From NCBI RefSeq assembly GCF_963678635.1, contig NC_087062.1, positions 26,624,833 through 26,688,832 of the forward strand: a stretch of 64,000 bases of DNA, read 5' to 3'. Positions 11,316 through 23,233 of this stretch are shown here, piece by piece. The position numbers and the translations under genes were made by a program. The notes under the pieces were generated by a model, which was not told the origin of the DNA, searched no databases, and saw only the letters and a program-made list of their open reading frames with translations. The stretch's first letter is position 1. Each line of letters begins with the position of its first letter. Source of the stretch: Symsagittifera roscoffensis. Taxonomy: Eukaryota > Xenacoelomorpha > Acoela > Convolutidae.

Positions 11316-11592
11316 GTATAAGTGCGATAGAGGGGTTCCGCTAAACACCAAGTGTGAGAAAGGTATTCCAGACCACATTATGTTTAATTAAATACAGTAA
11401 GTAACTCGATCAATATGCGCCGATTGGCAGTTTCAAAGCTTTTTCTCAAGCGTAATTGGCCTGCCTCATTGGATCTAACATACTCCATACTTTAGTTGAA
11501 ATTACCGAAGCATTAAATTAAACCGATTTGAAGCACTTTATTTACATAAGGGACCCTGTTAGTTTCTTGGGACCCCTGTGTCACACTTATGC
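11316..11592. mobile_element. MITE-like element, copy 2
   Basis: Starts TATAAGTGCGATAGAGGGGT and ends GGGACCCCTGTGTCACACTTATG, close to a reverse complement of the start. Inner motifs match copies 1 and 3. It inserted only about 560 bp from copy 1. Confidence 0.75.
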
Positions 11593-11599
11593 CCCCTGG

Positions 11600-13330
11600 T
11601 TGAGTCTTCGATTATTAGGAAATCAAAAAATAACCGCAAAATGATTTTGTCGATTGCCAGTTCAGCCAGACTTTTACCAAATAATATTTTATCCGAGTGC
11701 AAATTATTATTGTTGCAAGCCAAAGTAATTTAATTGCAATAAACAATAACTAAATTGTGTCTAGTATAATACATAGCATCAGAATACATAAATCAATGAA
11801 AACTCAATCGATCTTGCTGATATTTGTTGCTAGCCTCGAGACGCAAACTCGGCTACTTAGAGAGATATCTTTTTTTATTGCAATGGCTCAAAATATATTG
11901 ATTTGTTTTGCTTGAGTTTTTTTTTGCTAATAAGGACTTGCTTTTGTTTTAGACGGTTTTGAGTAGCCAAAACAAGTCGACGGTTCAATTTATCCGCATA
12001 TCCGCTCATCTCATGGGGTTTAATTGTAGAATTATATGTTTGCTGATTCGAAGCAAACCCAAAAAGAGATCGTTTCCAGATAATTAGTTTGTTCGGGTAT
12101 AATGTGCTTCAAAAAAATTATCTTCTAAAATGTAAAAATTTGAGAGTTTTTGTTGTTCCGACCATAGAAAATGGGGAGGAATTTTGTATTCGGGTGTGTT
12201 TTAGTTTTTTTTTGCTTTTTGTTTTCAACGCAAAATTTGTTACCACAAATAATGATCGGGCTGGGATGAGTGATATATCATATTAAAGCTCTTTTAGTCG
12301 TAATGCGAATCACAATAAAAAATTTCGAAAAAAATTCCCAGTTTGAAAATTAGTATTTTCGTCTTAACTCGAGCGAATGAAGCAAGCGAGCAGGCTTACA
12401 AGAGCTAAACTATGCCTAATTGAAGACCCGAAAGCATAATTTTAAGCTAGTAAAACTAATTTTAGGAGTTTTTTAACTTCATTTTGGGAACCAAACCTTG
12501 AAAAAACTTTAAATTTTTCTGCAAATCTTTTTAATTTTTTTTAGTTATCCTAGTCATTTTTCTACAAAAATCTTTGTCTAATTTGTCTGCATTAGTTTTA
12601 CTGTCTAATATGCCCTAATTATAATTTTATGTCATATCCTTCCATCACACCAAGTAAAAAACGCTACACTAATTTGAAAAAAAAACTTTCTTAACGGTAG
12701 TTTTCTAAAGACTATGGTCGGAACATTCTGTGCTCCTTGCACAAAACCGGTCATCATTGTTAATATATTGAGCATTGAAGAGTTATCCACTCACCATTTG
12801 GGTTATCTCTTAGGGATGTCCGTTTTTCTTCCTCGGTTCCGTTCTTGTTCTCGTTTGATGAAGATCTTTTCTTCAACCAGTAGCTTCTGTAGTCATAGTC
12901 ATAGTCAACGTCATAATCTGCGACAACAACACACCAATTGTTCAATATTTTATTGAACTACTGTTTTAAAATATGTTTTTGTGCATTTTTTGAATACTTA
13001 ATATCTCCCAAAAAGATGAAGAGATCCTTCTCTCATATGTATAAACTATTTCATCTGCAATCATTTTTAAGCGCGACATTTCAATCCGGCTCAAAAGTCA
13101 TTTACTATCCAATCGATGCAAGCTTTTTGGTAAATACAGCACTTTTTTAGATAGGACAGTTTTTGAAAAACCGAAAGCACTTTTGAAGGAAACTTTTTCT
13201 TAAGTTTTGCTTTCCCAAAAAATTATTTAGTCACCTTTAATAGGTGAGAAAGAATCGAAGTTAATCGCTTATAGTGCATGGTGTGTGCTCTCAACCGCTT
13301 TTTCAGCCCTGATGCTAATTATAAAAGCAG
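11600..13330. other. Non-coding stretch, nothing recognised
   Basis: AT-rich DNA. A minus-strand frame at 12760-12945 contains a DYDVDYDYDY run made by a short GTCATAGTCATAGTC repeat and is not convincing as a gene. No splice-supported exon found. Confidence 0.45.
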
Positions 13331-13584
13331 TTCTGACTGGTTTGCGGTTGTGGAACCCGTAATTCAGGGTCAGTCAATATGAGTTTTCGGTTTCGATGCA
13401 CTTTGAGTTACACAAAATTACAAATATGATCTAATTCAGCAAAACAACGATAACAAGCACTATAATTTTGGAAATGCGATATGCTTGCCATTTGATTTTT
13501 TTTGGTAATTCAAGTTGCATCGCAAGCTCATACTGATTGACCCCGCTTTAACTTAGTGATGGCATAACTGCAAACCAGTCTGAA
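13331..13584. mobile_element. MITE-like element with terminal inverted repeats (GACTGGTTTGCRGTT)
   Basis: The left end TTCTGACTGGTTTGCGGTTG and the right end AACTGCAAACCAGTCTGAA are complementary. The match continues inward with GGGTCAGTCAATATGAG against CTCATACTGATTGACCC, giving imperfect arms of about 50 bp. Length is about 254 bp with no coding frame. No target duplication was certain. Confidence 0.7.
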
Positions 13585-13751
13585 ATACTGGCATGAGCTC
13601 GCACCGCTCGCCTTTAAGCCTCGAAGAAAAGTTCAATTCATGAAAAATGAAAAAGGGGCTAACCATTTTAATTTAATTTTCAATTTTTTTAGACTTGGCA
13701 CCACTAAATGATATAAGATGAGAATATTTGGAAAATGTTCAATTCAAAACT

Positions 13752-13980
13752 TTTTCAATTTTCTAATTTTGCAGGTCTACTTTTCAGGAAGAAACTAATC
13801 AGAGCATGGTGAAGAAAAAAGAGGAAATGAAAAATGAATAAAAGGTTTTTAAAATTCTCAGTTCCGAAAAACCATTGTAATCAAGAACCTTTTATTCATT
13901 TTTCATTTTCTCTTTTTTCTTCACCATGCTCTGATTAATTTCTTCCTGAAAAGTAGACCTAAAAATTAGAAAATTGAAAA
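13752..13980. repeat. Long near-perfect inverted repeat (arms about 95 bp, loop about 38 nt)
   Basis: The left arm (13752-13847) and right arm (13886-13980) are complementary with about four differences, including one indel near the outer end. Each arm carries the GAGCATGGTGAAGAAAAAAG motif or its complement. It is not flanked by an obvious target duplication. Confidence 0.9.
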
Positions 13981-14181
13981 AACTGATCTTTTTTGTTCTA
14001 ACTTAATTTTTTTTCAGTTTTTTTTTAGCAATAATGTTGGTCCAAAAAGTGTCCACTTTCTGCGCTTAAACGAGCTCTTTGTTCTTTATTTTGGTGAAGC
14101 CCAAAAAAAGGTTAACTTTTCGGACCGATAAACGGTTACGGTTGAAATAGTTGAATACCGAAGAAAAGACAATAGACTTAC

Positions 14182-14266
14182 CATACCATCCAAACGTACT
14201 AGGCAATGTGGCTAATAGCAGAAAACCTACAAAACAAAGCATAGTGGTAATTAAACCCAAATAATT
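14182..14266 (-). CDS. Candidate exon of a membrane protein
   Basis: On the minus strand, TTTTTTCAG|AAT...TATG|GTAAGT bounds an 85-bp open segment encoding a strongly hydrophobic stretch (LITTMLCFVGFLLLATLPST). The hydrophobic pattern and the LP position resemble another minus-strand frame at 16268-16434 (YLLVSIFLLICGGLLWSIPN), suggesting duplicated membrane-protein exons. Flanking exons were not joined with confidence. Family not recognised. Confidence 0.5.
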
Positions 14267-14807
14267 CTGAAAAAATTTAAATAGAGGTAAAAAAGAAATA
14301 ACCTGCAAATTTGAGAAATATTTTGCTCATGTCGTTCTACTTTTAAAAATAAGCTAAAATTGCTGCTGAACAAAATTTCATATGAAGTCCAGATGGCCGC
14401 AAATAAAAAGTAGAATAAATAGATATTGGGATATTTTTGTGAACAAATTTAGTAACAATTAGGCCGCAAATTACGATGGATGAAAGCTGGCAATGCAATT
14501 ATAACACTTATATAATTATCAAAATGACGTGGGCGGATTTATTAATGGTTTTTTGTGGACACTGCCTCTCCTTAGCACAACCTTTTTTGCACTATTTTAA
14601 CGAAATATTTTTGGTGGACAACCCTAATTTTTTTTATTTTTCTAATAGAATTCTACGAACCAAATTTTGGGCACATGTAAACAATCTCTAACGCCCTACC
14701 CCCACCCCCCATCCCCTCCAACATCGACCAAGTGAACTATCCCCTCAAGTAAAACAAATGTCAAGTAGAAAAACAAGTGAACAATCTCCCCCTTAAATCA
14801 ATTGAGT

Positions 14808-14827
14808 GGGGGGGGGGGGGGGGGGGG
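14808..14827 (+). repeat. G20 homopolymer
   Basis: A run of 20 consecutive G, preceded by C-rich DNA (14692-14716, CCCCACCCCCC type). It can form G-quadruplexes and is prone to length error in assembly. Confidence 0.95.
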
Positions 14828-15374
14828 TTTGTTCTAATGGTTAATGGTCCAATATTTGCAAGATTAGCGGGCGCAAAAAATTTCTGCTTTTGGTAGTAAG
14901 CTTCGAAAAGTTTCCTAAAAAAGTTTATGGGAGAGATTTTTTTTGATAAAATGTTTTTATACTTTCCGCTTATGCTTTGTACCTGATACACTTTAAAACA
15001 CTACTTCAACCACGTGATCTGTAAAATAAATTTAGTCAATTGTTATTTTGAAAAGTTTCAAATATTGGGCTCAATGTAAAAAGGAAGAAGCAATTTTTCA
15101 AAACAATCCTAAATGGGAAATGGTGCTAACTTCAAACACTTAGTATTGGATATTTTATGCTTTGTGAACAACAAATAACATAAAAAGTTTCCAGCCTTTT
15201 CAAATTAAAACTTTATCACCTGAAAAGTGATTCAAAGGTGGGTAAAAATAGTTCATATGATAACTATAGTGCTAATCGCATATGCATCTATTTTTGCATG
15301 ATACCCTTTGATTTATTGTTATCATTATTTTCTACACAATTTGAATATAAATAAAAGTAACTCAACAAGAAGTT

Positions 15375-15469
15375 CACAGACTGGGTTAATAGATAAAAGT
15401 AGACTGCCTTAATGAACACAGACTGGGTTAATAGACAAGAGAAGACTGGTTTAATGAACACAGACTGGG
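15375..15469. repeat. 42-bp tandem repeat, about 2.3 copies
   Basis: CACAGACTGGG recurs at 15375, 15417 and 15459, with the intervening TTAATAGA...AGACTG...TTAATGAA conserved. Confidence 0.85.
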
Positions 15470-15966
15470 GCAAAAGCTACGGGAAAACCATTTATTACTA
15501 TTTCCAAAACCTACACAAGGATAGCCGGTTGCTGTACAACTATTAAGGATTTTTTTCTTCAAATTAGTGTCTTTTTTGTATGTGGTGTGAAGAGAAAACT
15601 ACACAAATGCACAAGAAAGTGGGAATTATACTTAATTGACAACAGTTGCTCTCAAAATATGAATAACAAAGAATTGAAAAAAAAATACATGTTCTATAAT
15701 TTGTTCTATTTGTTTGCACAATAATTTTGAAATTTCCCTTATAACTTTTATTGCTAAGGAAGCGCTCAATGAAGTTCTTGAATGTCTTTTTTAGTAAAAT
15801 TAAATTTTCTTAATCTAAATGAGTAATTTTCATACAAAGAAGGTTACTCAATTGCTTTACTCGCTCGAAACTTAGACACAAAAATTCAAACCAGCTTTTT
15901 CCAACACTAAGGCAGTTTAAAAAATTAAAGTCATTTGACTTACGACTGGAGAATATGATATATCAC

Positions 15967-16124
15967 TTAAGCCATTCCGACGACTTTTTCTGGAGCCTGA
16001 TTTTGCGCGGAAAACGTAGAAAAAGAAAAAATTGCAATACCTGCAAACAAAATTGTTCCACATTTTCAATCATTGGAACACCAAGAATAGCCTGTTGCTG
16101 TGCAAGTCGCGCACTAAATTCCAA
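15967..16124 (-). CDS. Two-exon minus-strand segment with a 44-bp intron
   Basis: The exon at 16041-16124 (28 codons, phase 0 at both ends) is bounded by GTTTTAG| and |GTATTG and encodes ...ARLAQQQAILGVPMIENVEQ.... After a 44-bp intron (15997-16040) ending AAAATCAG, a ten-codon exon (15967-15996) reads APEKVVGMA and stops. Its AQQQAIL core resembles AELQAIL in the exon at 23359-23415. The final exon has a decayed relative near 49700-49740 with the same intron end. This appears to be a small duplicated gene family. The 5' part may include the exon at 16863-16911 and the hydrophobic frame at 16268-16434, but the joins are not proven. No domain recognised. Confidence 0.5.
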
Positions 16125-16267
16125 CTAAAACAAAATTAAAAACTACAGCAATCTGAAAAAAAGTAATTTTTTTTAAATTTTATCGTTTTTTGTTATTTTT
16201 TTTTTCGAAAGCATCACTACCTAAAATTTAAAACAAACTCAAAAAAAACTATTAAAAAAAAAACATT

Positions 16268-16434
16268 TTTTTTTACAAACTGTCGTTATTTATTCGTATT
16301 GCCATGAAATGATCTGAATAAAAACCAACGAACTTAGCATATGCAATAGGTAAAAAATTCGGTATACTCCACAACAGTCCGCCACAAATGAGTAGAAAAA
16401 TAGAAACCAAAAGATAAAAGTCAAAATCTTCCAT
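16268..16434 (-). CDS. Candidate membrane-protein exon
   Basis: A minus-strand frame from an ATG at 16434 encodes MEDFDFYLLVSIFLLICGG and continues as one long hydrophobic segment before a stop. It is similar in pattern to the exon at 14182-14266. The splice donor is unclear (a weak GTTCGT follows the hydrophobic part). It probably belongs with the neighbouring exons at 15967-16124. Confidence 0.4.
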
Positions 16435-16862
16435 ACCAATTTTTCTTGACAATCAGAAAAAAATTTCTTTTCAATTGTCTTTCAAATCTTGACTGAGAAG
16501 ACTATGATATATCCTTAAGCCCATAGAAAAGATATATTCTTCAACCCGTTCCGTAAAACATTTGTAGAAGCAGCACAGCCATTTCCGACCTCATTAAAAA
16601 AAAGTTTTTCAATCTTTATCGATTTTTGTTCGTTTTGTAATCCTAAAAGGAAGCCCAGGAAGTGCACAAAAACGACAAGCTTTCAAAATTAAGTTTTATC
16701 GACAAAAGTTTTCTCGAAAAATGAAAAAAAAAATTAAAAAGAACAAAAAAAAGTTTTGCAGTAAGTTTCAAATAAACAAAAATTCCAATTCCAAGTTTTG
16801 AACAAATAAAATTGAATAACGTTCGTTATAAAAACAATGGTCATTTAGGCTAAGAAACTTAC

Positions 16863-16911
16863 TTTCACAGGAAGAAGGAATATTTTCAAGAGCTCCATCT
16901 AACGCTACCAT
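16863..16911 (-). CDS. Candidate first exon (16 codons)
   Basis: ATG at 16911 reads MVALDGALENIPSSCE and ends at a strong donor (|GTAAGT) in phase 1. It lies upstream, on the minus strand, of the membrane-type exons at 16.4-16.0 kb and could be their first exon. Very short, so the call rests on the donor and position. Confidence 0.3.
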
Positions 16912-16999
16912 TGCAAAAAAAATTCTAAAAAAAATTAGAAAAGTATTGTGCAAAACATAGAACAAATTTTAAAAAATTTTTTTTTAAATTTCTTTTTCA

Positions 17000-18980
17000 T
17001 AGCTTTTAATTGTCTTTCAGTATTAGAAGACAAATGTTGTCGATAATGTCTAACTTTATACAATTATTCTCTTATCACTGTACGCACAAAACAAAACCAC
17101 ACTAATTTGAACAAAAAAAACTTTACTTTTCTTGTAGATTTTTTAAAAATAAGGCATTGATGGTTTTGGGGTGGGCAATCGCACGCCAATAATTTTACTG
17201 AAACTCAAAAATATTTTTAAAAATAACATTGTGGGACTTAGCCGACCTTCAATTTGAGCGCTGCCAGTATCTTAGGAGTATGATTGCAGTATATTGTTTT
17301 TGAAAAATCAAATTTTTTTCATCTCCTTGAGCTTCTATGGCATAAAGCCCCTCCCTCAATCGTTACCATTTCTCTTGATCCTAGCGAAAGCAATATTCTG
17401 TCGCTGGTTCTTGTATAAACAATATTGAAGAAATTCATCATCTTTAGCATAAATAATTGTTTCCAAGTGAAGTCATTACACGAACAGAATTACAAATGAA
17501 GAATTCTTGTACAAAAAAGTCACATGAGAGAGCGCCCTGAGATTAATTTAAACTCTTTTTCAGGTGTCTCAGAGCAAGTATAAAAAACTGTTTTTTGTTC
17601 TCAAAAGATGGAAGAAAAAACCTTTCTTATGTGAAAAAACCTTTCAATTTTTAAGCATAACTGGTGTCTGCTTAAAAATTGTCGGCCTTGCTTCCGCTCC
17701 AAAAAATTGTTCAGTTGTTAATTTGATTTTAAAATAACTTGCTTGGCTTTTTTGCCTAGAATTTGGTGTAATGAAAACAAGTATTTTGAAAGTGTTTTGA
17801 TTGGGTTTTTTGATTTCATTTTTTGCGACGATTTTGTCTTTTTACAAAATTATTTTGGATTGTGCAGAGAAAAAAGGCCTACGTTCATGCGGCCACTCGC
17901 TGTTTTTTATTCGAAATGGTTTCGTCTTCGGAAAAGCCAATTTTTTTTTGATTTGTTGAGCGTTTATGTCTAAGCTTAAAGATTTTACCAAAAAATATCA
18001 TCCCATATCTGAGATTTTGGGTTCAATCCAAAAAAAGATTTGTGCAAAACTCCTTTGCATACGGCTACGCGCAAGTTTGTTTGCTAGTTATAGCTATCGG
18101 AAAAGTTAATGTTTTAAATGTTTGAACGTTTTTTGAACTACTTGTTCAATCGAAGATACAGGCTAAGTTAACTTCTTCTGCGTAAGCGGTTACGCTAAGT
18201 TTTTTGAGCGAAAGCTATGATTCTCGAAAATGTCAAATCTCTGATTTCTTGACCGGTTTTTGGATTTATCTCGATAACTATCCTGCTAAATCAGATATCA
18301 TAGGTTTCATCGGCGCAACAGGTTGTTCAGGCAAAGTTACTGGCAAAGTCCAACTTTAAAGTTACGCATTTTGTCCCGCATCATTTTAACGAATTTAAAA
18401 AATATTAAACGTGTAACTCCAGACTCAACTGAACCCTAGGTGTCCTTCATCGAGACATACAAACATTTTGGTTCAATTTAATTTTTTCAACACTTCGTGA
18501 ATTTATAAAAAAATTTAATCAGTTGAAAAATAAAAAACTGAAGGAACAAAAAATCAGCTTGTTGAGGAGTTCTTGCAGCAACGGAGTGTTTTGAAGAAAA
18601 CCTTGTAAGTAATGCGACAGCTATCGCTACTTTTATTGATTCTGTTTTTTAAGTATTTTGTGTAAAAATTCGGATTGGAATTCACTCCGTATGACTTTGC
18701 ACAAAACTTTTGCAGTTCATGAATATATAATTATCTAGTTGTAAAATTTTCATATTGTTTATTTATGTGTTTTGCTTATTCATTTTTTTGTAACGTAAGA
18801 TTTTTTTATCAGTTCTGGCTTTGTTTTCCAAAGACGATATGTGGCTTCTGAAGTTTTTTTTTCCTCTTTAATTTTTCTAAAATATTTGACGGCTGTGAGT
18901 TTTTCTGTTTTTCTCCAGTGTTTGATCTATCTAGAGAAAGTTTAGCAGCTTTCTGGTTCCCAAAAAAGCACAGTTAGTTT
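17000..18980. other. Non-coding stretch, nothing recognised
   Basis: AT-rich sequence with only short unsupported frames (one at 17743-17973 is Phe-rich and has no splice support). It lies downstream (minus sense) of the LINE fragment and may hold further degraded LINE sequence that I cannot align by eye. Confidence 0.4.
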
Positions 18981-18988
18981 TCTCTCTG

Positions 18989-19475
18989 TTATGTGTGATG
19001 TTTTTGCTTGCTAAGCAAAAACTGATTTCGTGTAGAACTCGTTGTTGATCTGATTTTAGACAATTTAACGAGAAGGTTGTTTTTTGGAGGTATCATCCAC
19101 ATAGAGTGAGTTTCGTCAATCATCCGCATAAAGTAATGAATGAGTGGACCAAATAGGATGGTTCCCTGTGAGACACCAAAAGTTAATCCTTCAATTTTTG
19201 ATTTTTCTGCTGAGATTGATACATAACTGTTTTCTGCTTTCCTTATACCTTTCCAATAAATGGTAAATAGGCCTCCTGTGAACAGGATTTTCCAGCAAAT
19301 TACCATGATCAAAACTTTTTTAGATCTACGATTGTGCGCAGGGTTGAGATGTGTTGATGATTCCAGTGAAACCTGTTTTTATCTAAACCCAAACTGATTT
19401 TGATTGAACACGTTACCTTAGTCAAAAATGTCGTTCAAGCTTATAAAGATGAGATTCTCAAAAAGTTTGCCAAAT
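18989..19475 (-). pseudogene. Decayed non-LTR retrotransposon (LINE) reverse-transcriptase fragment
   Basis: In minus-strand order, one degraded frame shows KLFENLIF...LNDIF...QNQFGFR, the K-FE-LI...QFGFR block typical of LINE reverse transcriptases. The next shows VSISAEKSKIEGLTFGVSQG followed by TILFGPLI, matching the GVPQGSILGPLLF block. Stops and frame changes separate the blocks. The downstream YxDD catalytic box is not preserved recognisably. It resembles the CR1/Jockey group of RTs, but clade assignment needs alignment. Confidence 0.7.
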
Positions 19476-19489
19476 TATGTTAATGAAGA

Positions 19490-20186
19490 AAATGTTTTTT
19501 CGAGAAAGCCATGTCAACAACCCGGAAGGTGAGGGCTGTTTTTTTTTTCAGAACAAAATGTTACTGTCGTATGATGCACACTTATATTTGGTTTTTACGT
19601 TTTAAAATAACTTTCCTTATTTTAGTAGTGTGTATTTTCAAAAAAAAAACATTTTTGACTGAGTGAAACTTTTTTTTGGCTTGGGCGGAAAGTTTTTTGT
19701 GGTACAATTTTTGCCAAAATTAGAGAAGTATGCATTAAGTTTTTTTTTCACGTCTTTCATTGGTTCACCTTTTGTCTTCTCTGAACCTACTACATTTTTT
19801 TTTCATTTGAAAAACTCTCTAAAGTATTTTTTTGCTCAAAACTGCGCTTTTTTCTCTAGAAAACAAAAAACGTTTTCTGTTTTGCCATTTTTTTGGTCGC
19901 AAAAATTGATTGTTTTGAGCCAGTATCTTGGGAGATATGTCCTCGGAAAAATTAAAACAAAGTTTTTCTTAATTCTCATGCAGTCTTGAAACAGCTTGTT
20001 TGATTTGTTAAAGATAAAATACCATTGAGTTTTTCATGTCAGTTCTAAAACTGGCAATGTGATTTTCAATAGTTTTTTTTGGATTGCTGTATACAAATTT
20101 TCTTGAAGTCATTTTTCTTGCAATTTGGTAAACACTTCTAATCGTTTAGGCTGGCACTGAGCATAATAGCCTAGCTCCTGCGATTC
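19490..20186. other. Non-coding AT-rich stretch
   Basis: T-rich on the plus strand. An open frame at 19663-19989 is Phe-rich low-complexity sequence without splice support. It may be further LINE debris upstream of the RT fragment. Confidence 0.35.
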
Positions 20187-20386
20187 NNNNNNNNNNNNNN
20201 NNNNNNNNNNNNNNNNNNNNNNNNNNNNNNNNNNNNNNNNNNNNNNNNNNNNNNNNNNNNNNNNNNNNNNNNNNNNNNNNNNNNNNNNNNNNNNNNNNNN
20301 NNNNNNNNNNNNNNNNNNNNNNNNNNNNNNNNNNNNNNNNNNNNNNNNNNNNNNNNNNNNNNNNNNNNNNNNNNNNNNNNNNNNNN
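20187..20386. other. Assembly gap (200 N)
   Basis: Exactly 200 N. CCTGCGATT occurs on both sides (left ending at 20185, right near 20410), so the gap may conceal or have been caused by a repeat. Confidence 0.98.
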
Positions 20387-20389
20387 CCT

Positions 20390-22980
20390 CAAGACAGTGA
20401 ACAAAAATCCTGCGATTTAGCTTGTACTTCTTTAATGCGTCGCCTTGAAAAGAACCCGCGAAAGCAATAAAACGGCAAAACCACCCGAAGTGAATTCATC
20501 GACAGAACTTTACTCGAAGTTCCTCATGAGATTTTGCCTTTTAGTCTATTTGATAGCGGAAAAGAGGACAACAAGAAATTTATCTCTCTCGAGGACATGG
20601 AATATACAAATGCTCACTGCATCCTTACCATATTTTGGCTTTGGGCCAGAGTTTTTAAGATATTCCCATTTCAATTTTTACAAAGTTACACAATACATGT
20701 CCATTTTGTCGCTTTTTAACAGCCCTGCGTTTACGTTTTGCAGCAACAAAAAAATCTAACCTGCAACAGGTTTTCTTGAGGCCCTGATTAGCCTTATCGC
20801 AGACGTCGTAGTCAAAAAATTCTCATTGACTTTGAACAAACCGCTTTGATTTTTTGTCCATGTTTAAAACTGAAAACGAAGGTAACATTTTTTATTTATG
20901 CAAATGTATCCAGAGCAAAATTTCTCAGACAAAAAGGTCTAGGAGTGCTACGCAAAGCGTGCCTGAGCCTCAGACACGATCTCAATCATAGTATCTTTCC
21001 TGTCTCAGATGTCGAGTCTTAGTTTTTTCTAATCGTCGGCAAAAATTGCGGATCTGTTGATTAGTTTGACATTCCAACTGATACCCTCAACAAGTTTTAC
21101 GAACTCGCAGCATATTTTTAAAACGTTTTCAAAAGAGGAGAAACAATTTGTCAACAACAGCGTGATCTTTTGTGCCCCCAAGCTCTCTGAAGTCATTACT
21201 ACAACCACTAACCGAACCCGTAAAATTAACGGGTATATAAAGAAAAGTCCGGATTATATCTACAACTAGTCCTACAAAAACTCAAATGTAGTATGTTATG
21301 TTCAAGCTCTGGTTCCTTTGACACCCTCCTTGATTTGAATTTATCAGTTTTTTGCTGTAGTTTTCTTAAATTGTTGGCTTTTTGAAGCTTTTCAAATAAT
21401 TTTCAGAAATAACAAAGCTGAACTTTCAAAAGTAGCCAGTGTAGAGGAGCCATTTGTTCAGAGGTGATAAAAGCCAAAGCTACAAAACTTTTGACTTTTC
21501 CGTCAATCGCCCCATACCGTTTGCCCAGTATAGGGGGTTTGGAATTAGAGGGAAAATTTCATAGAGTCACATTCTATAAGCATAACACCATGTGAAATTG
21601 GACAATCATATCTTTTTGCTTTGATAGTTCAAAATTAGTGGACCAAAATTATGCGTTGAAATTTTCAGGCTTCCAACTGAATTTGATTTCACATCGGTTT
21701 TCAAAAAATAGCATTGCTTGGATCAGTTTGCTCAAATGAAGCATCTTGGTTCTGATTTTTCGATTAACCTATTGCGATTATTTAAGTGTTTTGGTTCCTC
21801 ATATGGGATATGTCAATTTGCCTGAGCTATTCCCTCCGATGCTATTCTGTCTGCTGGGTTATTTTAAGTGGAATACTTTGCGTGCGATACGGAAGTATAA
21901 GACATTTTGTCAAGAAACCGTGTCGTGAAACTCTAATATCAAAAAGATACTCTCTGAAAATTTGCACAAATGCTCAAGTGCTTTGAAAGTCATGTAAAAG
22001 ATAGAAATTTTAGAAAGTGATAGCATTAACGACAATGCTTTTTGTATCAGGTTGAAGCGGATGCCTTATTGGAGTTTTTTTTATTCGTGTGTGAGCAAAG
22101 TGACCTCGAACTGCATTCTTACTGAAATTTTCGCAAAAAATTACGGTTTACTCTTTTCTAGTACATCAAATGAGTGAAAGTAACGTTAGGTTTTCCCCCC
22201 GAAAAATGATGTTTTATATGTGAATGTAGATACTGATCAGCTTAAAATTGAAAATTGAAAAGTTCTTTATACAGCTGGTACAGATGTTACAAAATGGTCT
22301 TTTTCCTTCCTATGGAAACGAAACATCATTATTTTTGTGGAAGAAATCCTCCCGTTACTCTGATTCATTTGAGGTACTAAAAAGGAACATTTCAAAAAAA
22401 TTGAAACAGAAGTTTTTTAGCTAGGAAAAAACTCTGTAAAAAAAAAAGAATTTAAGGTCATTTTGCTCAACCATGAATCAAAAAAGAACTCCAATAAGTC
22501 ATCTGCTTCGCCAAATGGTAAAACAAAAAGTATTGTAATTTTTTCTTTCATTTCAATAGCCTTGAAACATTTACGAAGTTTTTGCTTCAAATTGAAATTT
22601 CTTACTCATGAAGTTTCTGCTCTACGATTTATACAAAATATTTATACCATTCAATTCATTGACAACGATCATGTTTTTTTTCCAAAATGAACTCATTTCT
22701 CTCATTAACATATGATTTTCAAACTCGAGCTATAGTCGATTGTTTGATTGTAGAGTCAAAATTAATGGTCTGCAAATTCATCAAAAAACGATAATTTTTA
22801 TTTTGTAATCTCCGTATTGACAACTACTCATTTGAAAATTAGCGAATAATCTTTTATCTGTGAAAAATTGACCTAATAAGTAATTAATCTTAAAATCATC
22901 AAAACAAAAGAGAAACTAATTGCGAGTAAAAACTCTTCATTTTCTAAAGAAATGATTCCGTAGAGCTTGTTCAGGCGACG
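20390..22980. other. Non-coding stretch, nothing recognised
   Basis: Several short frames exist (20445-20759, 21057-21269, 22463-22690), but none has splice support or a recognisable motif. The sequence is AT-rich and apparently single-copy within the window. Confidence 0.4.
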
Positions 22981-23044
22981 TTCAATTCCAGGCATGTTTA
23001 TACAACTCATTCAAACAGTGACTTTCAGACTTTGTTCGTTGTCT

Positions 23045-23233
23045 TTAAAGTTTTTTCACATCGTACACTTCCACGGGTAGCGATGCTCCTGATTCAATTC
23101 GTGAGGTGATGGTCGGTTGAGAAGTTTGGTTCAAGCCCATATTCTGATCTCTATTTGAGTACCCCTCAATTGAATCGATATCGGATTTTTCGTCCTCATT
23201 CGAAAACGTAGGCTGCTCATTGGTCAAAGACTC
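23045..23233 (-). CDS. Terminal exon of a minus-strand gene (63 codons)
   Basis: Acceptor GAATTGATTTAG|GAG at 23233 opens a phase-0 frame that reads ESLTNEQPTFSNEDEKSDID and runs to TAA at 23045. It is acidic, Ser/Asn-rich and probably disordered. It is preceded, in the same phase, by the exon at 23359-23415 across a 125-bp intron. No domain recognised. Confidence 0.6.
   Translation of the reverse strand, partial: ESLTNEQPTFSNEDEKSDIDSIEGYSNRDQNMGLNQTSQPTITSRIESGASLPVEVYDVKKL

Noticed and set aside
19663-19989. 108-codon Phe-rich frame
   Set aside because: T-rich low-complexity DNA, no splice sites and no motif.
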